Assembly: GCF_036108815.1 (NCBI RefSeq)
Contig: NZ_CP107985.1
Span: forward strand, 5,890,001 to 5,954,000
Direction of reading: 5' to 3'
DNA length: 64,000 nucleotides
From: Streptomyces sp. NBC_00353
Lineage (GTDB): Bacteria > Actinomycetota > Actinomycetes > Streptomycetales > Streptomycetaceae
Below are positions 15,025-23,676 of the stretch, in pieces (the stretch's first letter is position 1; every line of letters begins with the position of its first letter). Position numbers and translations under genes: made by a program. Below the pieces are notes generated by a model that was given only the letters and a program-made list of their open reading frames with translations, did not search any database and was not told the DNA's origin.

Positions 15025-17700
15025 ATGCGCAACGAGGTCTACCGGGACGACTGGGGCATACCCCATCTGCGAGCGGCCGGTGTCTGCGAACTCGCCCATG
15101 CCCAGGGGCGCAACGTCGCCCTGGACCGCGCCTGGCAGATCGAGGTCGAACGGCACCGGGTACAGGGCACGACGGCTGCCTTCCTCGGTGCGGAGGCCGT
15201 GGAGTGGGACCGGTTCGCCCGCCGGGCCCGGCTGGACGACACCGCCCGCCGCTGCTTCGAACGCCTCGCTCCGGAGACCGCCGACTGGGTGCGGGCGTAC
15301 GTCGACGGCGTCAACGCGGGACTGGGCGAAGGAGCGCGAGAGGCGCCCGAGTTCGCCGCTGTCGGCCTCGCCCCGGGCACCTGGCAGCCGTGGACCCCGC
15401 TGGGTGTCTGGCTCGCCACCCATATCCTGTTCGCGGGCTTCCCCACCAAGCTCTGGCGTGAGGAGGTCGCCCGCCGGCTGGGCGACGACGCGATCGAACT
15501 CTTCGCCACCGACGGTCCCGGCACCTCCGGCAGCAACGGCTGGCTCGTCACCGCCGAGCGCACCGCCACCGGGGCGGCGATCATCGCGGGCGACCCGCAC
15601 CGGTTCATCGAGGACCCCGGCGTCTACCAGCAGATCCGGCTCGCCTGCCCCGAGTTCGACGTGGTGGGCCTCGCCGTACCCGGCGTTCCCGGCATCGCGC
15701 ACTTCGGGCACACCGGGGAGGTCGCCTGGGCGATCACCAACGCCATGGCCGACTACCAGGACCTCTACCGGGAACGGCTGCGGCGTACGCCGGCCGGTGG
15801 GGTGCAGGCGCTCGGCCCCGACGGCTGGGAGCCGGCCGCCGCCCACACCGAGACCATCGAGGTGGCGGGCGCCGCCCCCGTGACCGTCGAGGTCGTCGAG
15901 ACCGGCCGCGGCCCGGTGATCATCGGTGGCCCGGACACCGGAGAGGAAGCCGTCAGCCTCCGCCACCCGCCCCGCGTCACCGGTGAACTCGGCTTCGACG
16001 CCCTGCCCGCGCTGCTCCGCGCCCGCACGGTCGCCGACCTCGACGTCGCCCTGGACCGCTGGGTGGAGCCCGTCAATGTGGTCCTGGCGGCGGACACGGA
16101 GGGCGCGACGCTGCACCGGGTCGCCGGACACGTGCCGCTGCGCCCGCACACGAACCGGCTGCGCACCGTGCCCGCCTGGGACGCCGCGTACGCCTGGCGG
16201 AGCGACCACGCACCGATGGCGCGCGCGGACGTCCACGGCACGGCGGTGATGGCCAACCAGCGGGGGATCGCCGCCCCGCTCGGCGTCGAGTTCGCGCCCC
16301 CGCACCGCGCCGACCGGATACAGGAACTGCTCGACGAGTCCGCCCGCTGGACCGCCAAGGACATGGCGGCTCTCCACATGGACACCCATCTCGCCTCGGC
16401 CGGGGCCCTGTTGAGGCTGCTGGAAGAGGTGGCGGGGCTCGACGGCCCGGAGGCCGTACGGCAGCGCGACCGGCTGCTGCGCTGGGACCGGAGGATGGAC
16501 GCCGACAGCACGGACGCCACGCTGTACGCGGCGCTGCGCGCCGAGGTCGTGCACCGGCTGGCGGCCCACCCGGCGCTCGCTCCGCTGCACGGTTCGGCGC
16601 ACTTGGATCCGTACCCGGAACTGTTCCACCCGTGGCTGGCGACGGTGCCGAGGATCGCGTACGCCCTGGAGGGCCTGCTGACGGGGGAGGACGGGCTGCT
16701 GACGCACGCGGAACGGGTGGCGGTGGTCGCGGGCGCGATGGAAGGCGTCGCCGGCGCGGAAGTGAGACGTCCCTGGGGCGAGTTGCACCGGCTCTCGTCC
16801 TGGCAGGCGCTGCCCGGCACCGGCTCCGACCCCGACGAGAGCCGGCCGGGGCTCGCGGGCGACCACGACTGTGTGCTGTCCACGTCCAGCGTCCCCGGCG
16901 TCACCGACCGCAGCGCCCGCGGCCCCGCCGCCCGCTACGTGTGGGACCTGGCGCGGCGCGAGGACAGCCTCTGGGTGGTCCCCTTCGGGGCGTCCGGAGT
17001 CGCCGGAGGTGCGCACCACTGTGATCAACTGCCGCTGTGGGTACGGGGGGAGCTCGTCCCCGTCGTCACGGACTGGAATCTGCTGCACCGAGAAGAGGAG
17101 AGACTTGACGTGAGTGCCGGGACAGGCGCCGGGGCGAGAGCCGAGTCCGCCGTGTTCGAACGGAAGGTCGACGGCTTCGGCACCGTATCCCTCGTCCCCG
17201 TCGACCCGGCCCGCGACCTCGACGTGCTCCACGCCTGGGTCACCGAGGACCGCGCCCGCTTCTGGGGCATGGGCGGGTACAGCCGCGAACAGGTGCTGGA
17301 GACCTATGAGTTCCTGGACTCGCTCACCACGCACCACGCCTACCTCGCGTACCGCGGCGGCGTCCCGGTCGCGCTCTTCCAGACGTACGAGCCGGACGCC
17401 GACCCGCTCGGCGAGTGCTACGACGTACAGCCCGGCGACCACGGTGTCCACCTGCTGATCGGGCCCGCCGGCCCCGCCGGACCCGAACCGGGCTTCACCG
17501 GTGCGCTGTTCTCCGTGCTCATCGAGTACGTCTTCAGCGACCCCGCTCATCTGCGGGTCGTCGTCGAGCCCGACGCCCGCAACGCGAAGGGGGTCGCCCG
17601 GATGGTCCGGGCCGGTTTCGAGCTGGGCCCGGAGATCGACAAGCCGGAGAAGCGGGCCCGGCTCGCGTTCCTGAGCCGGACGGCTGCCACGGGGGCGTAG
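15025..17700 (+). CDS. Fusion: penicillin-acylase-family Ntn hydrolase + GNAT (siderophore-type) acyltransferase
   Basis: 891 residues from the ATG at 15025, with GAGGGCGGG upstream; an in-frame TTG at 14989 is next to the iron box and less likely. Residues 1 to about 695 are a penicillin acylase precursor. The maturation site is Gly169-Ser170 in TSGSNGW, so Ser170 would become the N-terminal nucleophile of the beta chain, with a 169-residue alpha chain. No signal peptide is visible, unlike most secreted acylases. Residues from about 705 are a GNAT domain resembling the siderophore acetyltransferases (IucB/RhbD type), with DLDVLHAWVTEDRARFWGM and VVEPDARNAKGVARMVRAGFE. The iron box ties it to siderophore metabolism; one polypeptide could remove one acyl group from a siderophore amine and add another. 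That role is inference. Confidence 0.85.
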   Translation: MRNEVYRDDWGIPHLRAAGVCELAHAQGRNVALDRAWQIEVERHRVQGTTAAFLGAEAVEWDRFARRARLDDTARRCFERLAPETADWVRAYVDGVNAGLGEGAREAPEFAAVGLAPGTWQPWTPLGVWLATHILFAGFPTKLWREEVARRLGDDAIELFATDGPGTSGSNGWLVTAERTATGAAIIAGDPHRFIEDPGVYQQIRLACPEFDVVGLAVPGVPGIAHFGHTGEVAWAITNAMADYQDLYRERLRRTPAGGVQALGPDGWEPAAAHTETIEVAGAAPVTVEVVETGRGPVIIGGPDTGEEAVSLRHPPRVTGELGFDALPALLRARTVADLDVALDRWVEPVNVVLAADTEGATLHRVAGHVPLRPHTNRLRTVPAWDAAYAWRSDHAPMARADVHGTAVMANQRGIAAPLGVEFAPPHRADRIQELLDESARWTAKDMAALHMDTHLASAGALLRLLEEVAGLDGPEAVRQRDRLLRWDRRMDADSTDATLYAALRAEVVHRLAAHPALAPLHGSAHLDPYPELFHPWLATVPRIAYALEGLLTGEDGLLTHAERVAVVAGAMEGVAGAEVRRPWGELHRLSSWQALPGTGSDPDESRPGLAGDHDCVLSTSSVPGVTDRSARGPAARYVWDLARREDSLWVVPFGASGVAGGAHHCDQLPLWVRGELVPVVTDWNLLHREEERLDVSAGTGAGARAESAVFERKVDGFGTVSLVPVDPARDLDVLHAWVTEDRARFWGMGGYSREQVLETYEFLDSLTTHHAYLAYRGGVPVALFQTYEPDADPLGECYDVQPGDHGVHLLIGPAGPAGPEPGFTGALFSVLIEYVFSDPAHLRVVVEPDARNAKGVARMVRAGFELGPEIDKPEKRARLAFLSRTAATGA

Positions 17701-17820
17701 AGGCGTAGGGGGTCGACGGGCTGCCGGCCGGCCCACCCCGCCCGAAACGGGTGCCGGGCCCGCGCCGGCGGGACGCCCTCGGGCAACATGCGCTCAGGGC
17801 CCGCGCCGGCGGGCCGCCCG

Positions 17821-18471
17821 TCAGGCCCGCACTCCGGCCTCCTCGACGATGTGCTTGTCCAGCGCGGCGCGCACCAGAGCCGCTGCGAGCACGGCCGGGC
17901 CGCGGTCGTCGACCTGCTCCGCCAGCCGTGCGAGCTCTGCGGGCGAGGCGGGCAGCCCGAGTTTCTCGGCGCCCTGAAGAGCCTTCGCGTCCAGGAACGG
18001 TGCCGTCTCCGGCCACACGGCCTGCACTTCGCGCACGAAGATGTCCGCACCGGCCGGGCCCATGCCCGGGGTTCTGCGCAGCCCGGCCCGCAGGATGTCC
18101 AGGTCGCCGTCGGCCTCCTTGCGCAGCCGCCGCAGATCACCGCCGTACTCGACCAGCAGGAGCTGTGCACCGTCGCCGAGCTGGGTGGCGGTGCGTTCGT
18201 CGTAGCGCTGGTAGCCGCCCTCGCCCAGCGCGTCGACGCGCTGCTGCCATGTCGACCCGATCATCCGTTCCGGCGACCGCATGCCGTGGTCGAACAGCGC
18301 GCGTGCCGCCGCCACCGCCGCGGACGCCCGGATGCGGGCGCTCAGCAGATCGCTGAGTACGAGGAGTTGGTACAGCGACTGCGGTGTGTTCCGCAGCTGG
18401 ATGCCGGCCTCGGCGGCATAGGTGGTGCCGTAGCGGCTGAGAAGGAACTCCATGGTCCTGCGGGCGGTCAT
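17821..18471 (-). CDS. HhH-GPD-like DNA-repair protein (endonuclease III-related)
   Basis: 216 residues, ATG at 18471 with AGGAAGGAGG upstream. The middle contains TPGMGPAGADIFVREVQAVWP (about residues 135-155), the helix-hairpin-helix followed by a catalytic-aspartate region seen in base-excision glycosylases. No four-cysteine iron-sulfur loop is visible, and the N-terminal half is not obviously a full EndoIII fold, so catalytic competence is uncertain. Its start overlaps the stop of the LigD-phosphoesterase gene (ATGA), giving a coupled two-gene DNA-repair operon. Confidence 0.7.
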   Translation of the reverse strand: MTARRTMEFLLSRYGTTYAAEAGIQLRNTPQSLYQLLVLSDLLSARIRASAAVAAARALFDHGMRSPERMIGSTWQQRVDALGEGGYQRYDERTATQLGDGAQLLLVEYGGDLRRLRKEADGDLDILRAGLRRTPGMGPAGADIFVREVQAVWPETAPFLDAKALQGAEKLGLPASPAELARLAEQVDDRGPAVLAAALVRAALDKHIVEEAGVRA

Positions 18472-19106
18472 GAAGGCCCGCCTCCTTCCTCGGCGGCGAC
18501 CTGCTGCAGAGTGCGCCCCGTACGGGCCGAACGTGCCCGGTAGGGGTCGGGTGTGCCCGGCCCGTCATGGGTGGCGCGCCCGTCCCTGGCCTTGATCAGC
18601 AGCCATATCTCCTCGCCCGGGGCATCGCTCCCACCGCCTCCCTTGAAGCGGGTGAGGGCGAACTCGCCGTGCAGCTTGGTGCCGTCGAGCCAGAAGGTCG
18701 CGTGCCCGTCCTCCAGGGACTGCTCGAACGGCACAGGTGCGCCCCAGCGGTCGTGACTGAGCGGCCGGTAGGTGCCCTGGTCCCAGACGATCACCGTGCC
18801 GCCGCCGTACTCCCCCTTCGCGATGACTCCCTCGAACGTGCGGTACTCCAGCGGGTGGTCCTCCGTAGGGACGGCCAACCGCTTCTCGCGCGGGTTCTCC
18901 GAAGGGCCGCGCGGCACCGCCCATGACTTCAGTACGCCGTCGACCTCCAGGCGGAAGTCGAAGTGCATGCGCCGCGCCTGGTGGATCTGGACGACGAAGC
19001 AGGGTGCCGTACCCGTCCGCCCGTCGTCGCCGCGTGGCTCCGCAGTCGCGTCGAAGTGCCGTTTGCCGCGGTAGTCCCGGAGCCGGTCGTCGTTTTCGCC
19101 GGTCAT
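18468..19106 (-). CDS. Stand-alone DNA ligase D 3'-phosphoesterase domain protein
   Basis: 212 residues from the ATG at 19106-19104 behind GGGAGGAGG. The whole protein is the LigD phosphoesterase (PE) domain: KRHFDATAEP, then FVVQIHQARRMHFDFRLEVDG, KSWAVPRGPSENP, and TEDHPLEYRTFEGVIAKGEYGGG, which carry the histidines and acidic residues that bind Mn2+ and resect 3' ribonucleotides or phosphates. In full LigD this domain is fused to ligase and polymerase domains for non-homologous end joining; here it is alone. It is first in an operon with the HhH repair protein and is divergent from an MFS gene. Confidence 0.88.
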   Translation of the reverse strand: MTGENDDRLRDYRGKRHFDATAEPRGDDGRTGTAPCFVVQIHQARRMHFDFRLEVDGVLKSWAVPRGPSENPREKRLAVPTEDHPLEYRTFEGVIAKGEYGGGTVIVWDQGTYRPLSHDRWGAPVPFEQSLEDGHATFWLDGTKLHGEFALTRFKGGGGSDAPGEEIWLLIKARDGRATHDGPGTPDPYRARSARTGRTLQQVAAEEGGGPS

Positions 19107-19212
19107 GTCCGGACACCTCCTCCCGGCAGGCCCGCCCGGTGTCCCCCTTCCACTGTGTCGCGCCCGGCGGTGAAGCGCACAGGGACGGCGTGGGCCGGCA
19201 CGTGCATGTATG

Positions 19213-19289
19213 TTGACATCAAGTATCTTGACATCGAGATGAATCTCCCGCAGGCTCCTCTCTTGACTCATTGATCTCTTGATGTCGAG
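19213..19289. promoter_or_regulatory. Three CTTGACATC(A/G)AG boxes, candidate MarR-type operators, and promoter
   Basis: TTGACATCAAG (19213-19223), CTTGACATCGAG (19227-19238) and, inverted, CTTGATGTCGAG (19278-19289) form a cluster between the divergent LigD-PE and MFS genes. These look like half-site-symmetric MarR-family boxes. The second box contains a perfect -35 hexamer TTGACA (19228-19233), followed after 17 bases by CAGGCT, so bound regulator would block transcription of the MFS gene. Confidence 0.55.
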
Positions 19290-19310
19290 GCATATCCGAG
19301 AGGGCATTCG

Positions 19311-20714
19311 ATGCGGCGCGGCAACGGGAGCGGGGAACCGGAGACCCGGAAGGGCCGGCAGGGTCTGCCGGCCCGGCTGCGCAATCCGCCGGGCGGCCGC
19401 AACGCGCGGGTCATGCTGCTCGCCCTGGCCCTGGACCGGACCGGCTCCGGGCTGTGGGCCGCGTCCTCGGTCCTGTATCTCACCTTCGTGACGCAACTGA
19501 GCGCCCAACAGATCGGCGTGCTGCTGGGCGTGGCCGGAGTGGCGGGCATCGCCGGCTCACCGCTGGCCGGACGCCTGGCCGGCCGCTTCCCGGTGCGCCG
19601 GCTGCTGATCGGCTGCCACCTGCTCCGTCTGGTGACGCTCGTCCTGGTGCTGGTGTGCACCGGCTTCGAGGCGCTGCTGCCCGTCATCGCCGTCACATAC
19701 CTGGGCGACAGGGCGGCGAAGATGCTGGAGATGCTGTTCGCCACCAGGACGGCGGGCGAGCGGCGCGTGGCCTACCAGGCGCTGTCCCGCAGCGTGGCCA
19801 ACGGGGGATATGCCCTCGGCGCGGGGATTGCGGCCATCGGCCTGGCCGTGGGGACCACCGACGCCTACCGGGCCCTGATCCTGGGCAACGCGCTGTCCTT
19901 CGTCATCGCCGCGGCGCTGGTATGGCGCACGAGCGAGCCGCGGGACAAGGCCATCGAGGTGGCACGGTCCGACGGCTCGGCGGCCGAGGCCCCGGCCGGG
20001 AAGCAGCCGCCCGTCCGCAGGGCCACCCCGTGGCGCGACCGCGGTTATCTCAGGTTCGTGCTGCTGGACATCCCGATGAACCTCGACGACTCCATCCTCA
20101 ACGTCGGCCTGCCGCTGTGGCTGGTGAACCACACCTCGGCGCCGCACGCCCTCGCCCCGGCCTTCCTGATCACCAACACCGTGACGGTCGTGGTGCTGCA
20201 GATCAGCGTGTCGGCGCGAGCCGAGGGTCCGCGCCGGGCCACCCGGGCGGTACTGCTGTACGGGGCCATGATGTTCGTGTGCTGTGCGTTCCTGGCAGCG
20301 GCCACCCGGGGCGGGACCTGGGCGGCCACTGCCGCCCTGCTCGCCGCGGCGCTGGTGGTCACCCTGGCGGAGCTGATGCGCTCGGTGAGTTCCTGGGAGC
20401 TGGCGGTCCTCCTCGCGCCCCAGGACGCCCGCGCCGCGTATCTGGGGGTGGCGGGGATGTCCCAGTCCATCCAGAAGTCCGCCGGGCCACCGCTGCTGAC
20501 CGGCGCGGTGATGGCCGCCGGACCCGCGGGCTGGCTGGTGCTGGGTGCGCTGGTCGCGGGCCTCTCGGTGGTCCAACGACGAGCCTGCACGCGAAGGCTT
20601 CGTACTCTCGCGCCGCCTGTCCTGAATCGGACCGCCCCCGCGCCGACCCCTGAGGCCTGTCCGGCGGATCAGGGTCGGACAGACCCTACCCGCCCAGGAA
20701 CACGGGATTGGTGA
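19311..20714 (+). CDS. MFS transporter (drug/metabolite efflux)
   Basis: 467 residues from the ATG at 19311 with GAGAGGG 6 bases upstream. About twelve hydrophobic segments are visible, with a basic cytoplasmic loop after the second and third helices (GRLAGRFPVRRLL) typical of the MFS motif A position, and a long hydrophilic central loop near residue 215-245. The C-terminal 45 residues are a Pro/Arg-rich tail that runs 29 bases into the convergent PHP-hydrolase gene. Function is probably export; the MarR-like boxes upstream suggest induction by a ligand. Confidence 0.8.
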   Translation: MRRGNGSGEPETRKGRQGLPARLRNPPGGRNARVMLLALALDRTGSGLWAASSVLYLTFVTQLSAQQIGVLLGVAGVAGIAGSPLAGRLAGRFPVRRLLIGCHLLRLVTLVLVLVCTGFEALLPVIAVTYLGDRAAKMLEMLFATRTAGERRVAYQALSRSVANGGYALGAGIAAIGLAVGTTDAYRALILGNALSFVIAAALVWRTSEPRDKAIEVARSDGSAAEAPAGKQPPVRRATPWRDRGYLRFVLLDIPMNLDDSILNVGLPLWLVNHTSAPHALAPAFLITNTVTVVVLQISVSARAEGPRRATRAVLLYGAMMFVCCAFLAAATRGGTWAATAALLAAALVVTLAELMRSVSSWELAVLLAPQDARAAYLGVAGMSQSIQKSAGPPLLTGAVMAAGPAGWLVLGALVAGLSVVQRRACTRRLRTLAPPVLNRTAPAPTPEACPADQGRTDPTRPGTRDW

Positions 20715-22230
20715 GCGCCGCCGGCGCTCCCGGCAGCCCCGGCACGGTCGACGGGTGGCGGATCTCGGCGCGGACATAAGCGGCGTACGCCGGAGTCGTA
20801 CGCCACTCGACCGTGCCCGAGCCCGACTCCGGCAGCGCTGTGGTGAACAGCGTGCCCTGGTCCGTGACGAAGTGGACGGTGCAGCCGGGAGCCCCGGTCA
20901 CCTCCAGCCGTACGGTGACCGGGCTGTCCGCGTCGGCCCGCAGCCGCTCACCGATGCCCGTGTGTCCGCCGCGCCCGCCCGAGGCGCCGAAGGAGAGGCT
21001 GACGGCGGACGACTCGGCGATGTACGAGTGCCCGGACCGGATGCCCGCGACGATCGCGTCGCGCGAGAGTTCCTCGGCGAGGACGACGGTCTGCGGCAGC
21101 CCCACCTTGTCCGGCTCGCGGTGCGCGTCGCTGTTGCCCATCGCCGGGACCCAGGGTTTCGACGCGCGGACGGCCGCCACGAGGGAGTTGTCCCACTCGG
21201 CGAGCGCGATCTCGTCCTCCGGGGTGTACGGCCCGTTCCACACCTCCACCGCGTCCGCCTCGCCGAAGCCGAACTTCCAGTGGCAGCCGATGCAGGTGGC
21301 GTGCGGATGGGCGGGGACGACCAGGCCACCCGCCCGGCGGACGGCCTTCGCGTAGTGCCCGAAGCGGTTGTCGCGGGCCCGGTAGCGCCAGTCGACGAAG
21401 GTGCCCGGGTCCGTGGCGAGCGCGATCACATGACCGTTGCGGGTGGTGATCTCCTCACCCGTCAGGATGAGGAGGTCGTCGCCCCACAGCCCCTGCCACG
21501 CGCTGTGCGCGGTGTGGGTGTTGTGCTCGCTGCTGTTGATGAAGTCGAGCCCGGCGGCGCGCGCGGCGGTGGCGATCTCGGCGGGGGTGCGCTTGCCGTC
21601 CGAATGGACGGAGTGCAGATGGCAGTCGCCGCGGTACCAGGCGCGGCCCCGGCCCTTGGCGCGCTCGGGCGGGTACCCGGGCGCCGGCGTGGTGCCGGGC
21701 TCGCCGAAGCGGAGGGTGATCGTCACCTCGTACGGGAGCCCTTCGGGCGCGACGGTGTACGGGCCCAGCGCGATGTTCCAGGTCCCGGCCCGTACCGGAC
21801 CCGCGACATAACCGGGTGTCGCCTCGTCCGCCCGGATGAAGAAGCCGGCACGCGCCCCGCCGGACCAGCCACGGAATCCGCGCCCGCCCAGTTCCGTGCC
21901 GCGCTCGTCGAAGATGCCGATGTCCAGGGCGTTGCCCTGGGTGCCGGCCGGGACGGGCGTCTTCTCGTACGTGTACGAGACGGCGATCTCCCGTACCCCG
22001 CGCGGCACTTCGACGGGCAGGTAGACGAAGTCGGGCGACCCGGTCGGCAGGGTGCCGCGCACGGTCTTCGTCAGATCGGCCTGGTCCGTACCGCCACCCT
22101 TGCCGTTGTCCTCGCCGGGCGCGGCGTTCGCGAAGCTCACAGTGGACAACGTTAGGGCGGTGGCGGCGGTCCCGACGAGAAGGCCGCGCCTGCCGAGCGG
22201 GCCGTTCTGCGGGGTGTGCGATCCGGTCAT
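20686..22230 (-). CDS. Tat-exported CehA/McbA-family metallohydrolase (PHP domain)
   Basis: 514 residues, ATG at 22230 with GGGGAG 9 bases upstream. The N-terminus GRRGLLVGTAATALTLST is a twin-arginine signal, cleaved near AANAA-type residues 35-37. After a beta-rich region, the PHP metal site appears as RGDCHLHSVHSDGKRTPAE, then the histidines of SSEHNTHT and VPAHPH, and the GNSDAHREPD aspartate/histidine near residue 375. Such proteins are metal-dependent phosphoesterase-like hydrolases acting outside the cytoplasm. Substrate unknown. It is convergent with the MFS gene, overlapping its 3' end. Confidence 0.85.
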   Translation of the reverse strand: MTGSHTPQNGPLGRRGLLVGTAATALTLSTVSFANAAPGEDNGKGGGTDQADLTKTVRGTLPTGSPDFVYLPVEVPRGVREIAVSYTYEKTPVPAGTQGNALDIGIFDERGTELGGRGFRGWSGGARAGFFIRADEATPGYVAGPVRAGTWNIALGPYTVAPEGLPYEVTITLRFGEPGTTPAPGYPPERAKGRGRAWYRGDCHLHSVHSDGKRTPAEIATAARAAGLDFINSSEHNTHTAHSAWQGLWGDDLLILTGEEITTRNGHVIALATDPGTFVDWRYRARDNRFGHYAKAVRRAGGLVVPAHPHATCIGCHWKFGFGEADAVEVWNGPYTPEDEIALAEWDNSLVAAVRASKPWVPAMGNSDAHREPDKVGLPQTVVLAEELSRDAIVAGIRSGHSYIAESSAVSLSFGASGGRGGHTGIGERLRADADSPVTVRLEVTGAPGCTVHFVTDQGTLFTTALPESGSGTVEWRTTPAYAAYVRAEIRHPSTVPGLPGAPAALTNPVFLGG

Positions 22231-22410
22231 GCGAGTGACTCCCCGGGTGTCGTGAGTGACGAGGGTGACGGACCCGAACCCTGCTATGGGGCCATGAACT
22301 CACGGCAAACGGAAGAAGGTTGACGGACAGGAACCGGAACCCGAGGGGCCCTGGGCGTCCTGACCGGCACCGCATAGGTTGGGGCCAGACGACGACGGAG
22401 GTGCCCTCGC

Positions 22411-23256
22411 ATGCGGATCGCCACAACGATCTTCCTCACCGACGAGACGATCACGCCGGTACGGCTCGCGCGCGAACTCGAACAGCGCGGATTCGCCGGG
22501 CTCTATCTGCCCGAGCACACCCACATCCCGGTGACCAGGGACACCCCCTACCCGGCGGGCGGCGAACTTCCGCCCGAGTACGGCCGCACCCTCGACCCGT
22601 TCGTCGCCCTCGGCCAGGCCGCCGCGGTCACGGAACGCCTCACGCTCGGCACCGGCATCACGCTGATCGCCCAGCACGACCCGATCGACCTGGCGAAGCA
22701 GATCGCCACGCTCGACCATCTCTCCGGCGGCCGGTTCACGCTCGGCCTCGGCTTCGGGTGGAACGTCGAGGAGGCCGCGGACCACGGGGTGACCTGGTCG
22801 ACGCGGCGGGAGCTGGGCCGCGACCGGATGGCGCTGATGCGCGCCCTGTGGGCGGACGAACCCACCGCGTACGAGGGCGAGTTCGGATCGGTTCGGGCCA
22901 GTCGTGCGTACCCGAAGCCGGTCCAGAAATCGCGCGGCCCGGTGTCCGGTCCGCGCACCCTGATCGGCGGCGCGGCCGGCCCCAAGCTGTTCGCCCACAT
23001 CGCGGAGTACGCGGACGGCTGGCTGCCGATCGGCGGCCGGGGGCTCACGGAGTCGGTGCCCGTGCTGCGCGCGGCCTGGGAGTCGGCGGGCCGCGACCCG
23101 GAGCAGCTCCAGGTGGTGCCGTACGCGGTGCTGCCGAGCGCGGGGAAGCTGGCGCACTACGCGGAGCTGGGCATCGAGGAGGTCGTGCTGCAGCTGCCCC
23201 CGGCGGGGGAGGCGGAGGTACTGCGCACGCTGGACGACTACGCGCAGTACCTGTGA
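22411..23256 (+). CDS. LLM-class F420-dependent oxidoreductase
   Basis: 281 residues, ATG at 22411 behind GGAGG. The compact luciferase-like barrel shows GFAGLYLPEHTHIPVTRDT, TERLTLGTGITLIAQHDPI, then ATLDHLSGGRFTLGLGFGWNVEE, which is the hallmark of the TIGR03619 F420-dependent group common in actinobacteria. It is presumed to use the F420 made via FbiC, encoded 3 kb downstream. Monocistronic by context. No copy of the CTGACG palindrome was found upstream, so it appears outside that regulon. Confidence 0.87.
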   Translation: MRIATTIFLTDETITPVRLARELEQRGFAGLYLPEHTHIPVTRDTPYPAGGELPPEYGRTLDPFVALGQAAAVTERLTLGTGITLIAQHDPIDLAKQIATLDHLSGGRFTLGLGFGWNVEEAADHGVTWSTRRELGRDRMALMRALWADEPTAYEGEFGSVRASRAYPKPVQKSRGPVSGPRTLIGGAAGPKLFAHIAEYADGWLPIGGRGLTESVPVLRAAWESAGRDPEQLQVVPYAVLPSAGKLAHYAELGIEEVVLQLPPAGEAEVLRTLDDYAQYL

Positions 23257-23454
23257 CCTCGGTAGGCCTGCACGGACGACCTCCACTTCGACGCTCATGG
23301 CGGGGAGGGAGTTGTCGGTTGTCGACGCCGTCGGGCGGTTGCTGCCTCACCGCCGCCGCACGGGCCACGCGAGCGGCTCGGCCACCAGCAGCGCGACCGA
23401 GGCGGTCGCCCGCTGACCGGGCAGGGGAAGCGTCAGCGGTACGTATGCAGAAGG

Positions 23455-23484
23455 AGGCGCCCCACCGGTGGTGGGGCGCCTTTT
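23455..23484 (+). terminator. Rho-independent terminator
   Basis: AGGCGCCCCACC (23455-23466) pairs perfectly with GGTGGGGCGCCT (23470-23481) around a 3-base loop and ends in TTTT. It is about 200 bases after the LLM gene stop, longer than usual, so it may end a lost gene or a long 3' UTR. Confidence 0.8.
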
Positions 23485-23597
23485 CGCGTCAGGTCGGTGA
23501 GGCCGGACCAGCGTTCGCCCATGGTGACGGGATGGGTCCCATGGCTTACAGCAGCCCCGGAGCAGGTTGCCGCCCGGAAGCGGCACTCGACCCAAGT

Positions 23598-23646
23598 GCA
23601 ACCCTCGGGTTGCGATTGGAGGATCGATGTGCAACTCTGGGGTTGC
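23598..23646. promoter_or_regulatory. Tandem ArsR-type operators
   Basis: GCAACCCTCGGGTTGC (23598-23613) is a perfect inverted repeat; GCAACTCTGGGGTTGC (23631-23646) is a near copy. They are 33 bp apart, three helical turns, so dimers would sit on the same face. They precede the SRPBCC/ArsR operon and are likely the autoregulatory sites of the ArsR protein. Confidence 0.7.
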
Positions 23647-23676
23647 ATTCAATGGCGGCGATGAAGGAGTCCCCTC

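Larger units (their letters stand above)
23257..23676. other. Intergenic stretch with terminator and ArsR operators
   Basis: 420 bases without a supported gene. It holds a strong hairpin terminator (23455-23484) and two ArsR-type inverted repeats (23598-23646). A short minus-strand reading frame ending at 23347 shows a hydrophobic C-terminus-like tail and may be a relic of a lost gene; this is weak. Confidence 0.5.

Noticed and set aside
14977..17736. 919-residue minus-strand ORF
   Set aside because: Opposite the acylase-acetyltransferase fusion; composition is that of antisense high-GC sequence.
17756..17813. 17-base direct repeat GGGCCCGCGCCGGCGGG, 41 bp apart
   Set aside because: Short GC-rich duplication between two convergent genes; simple slippage or terminator-like sequence explains it.
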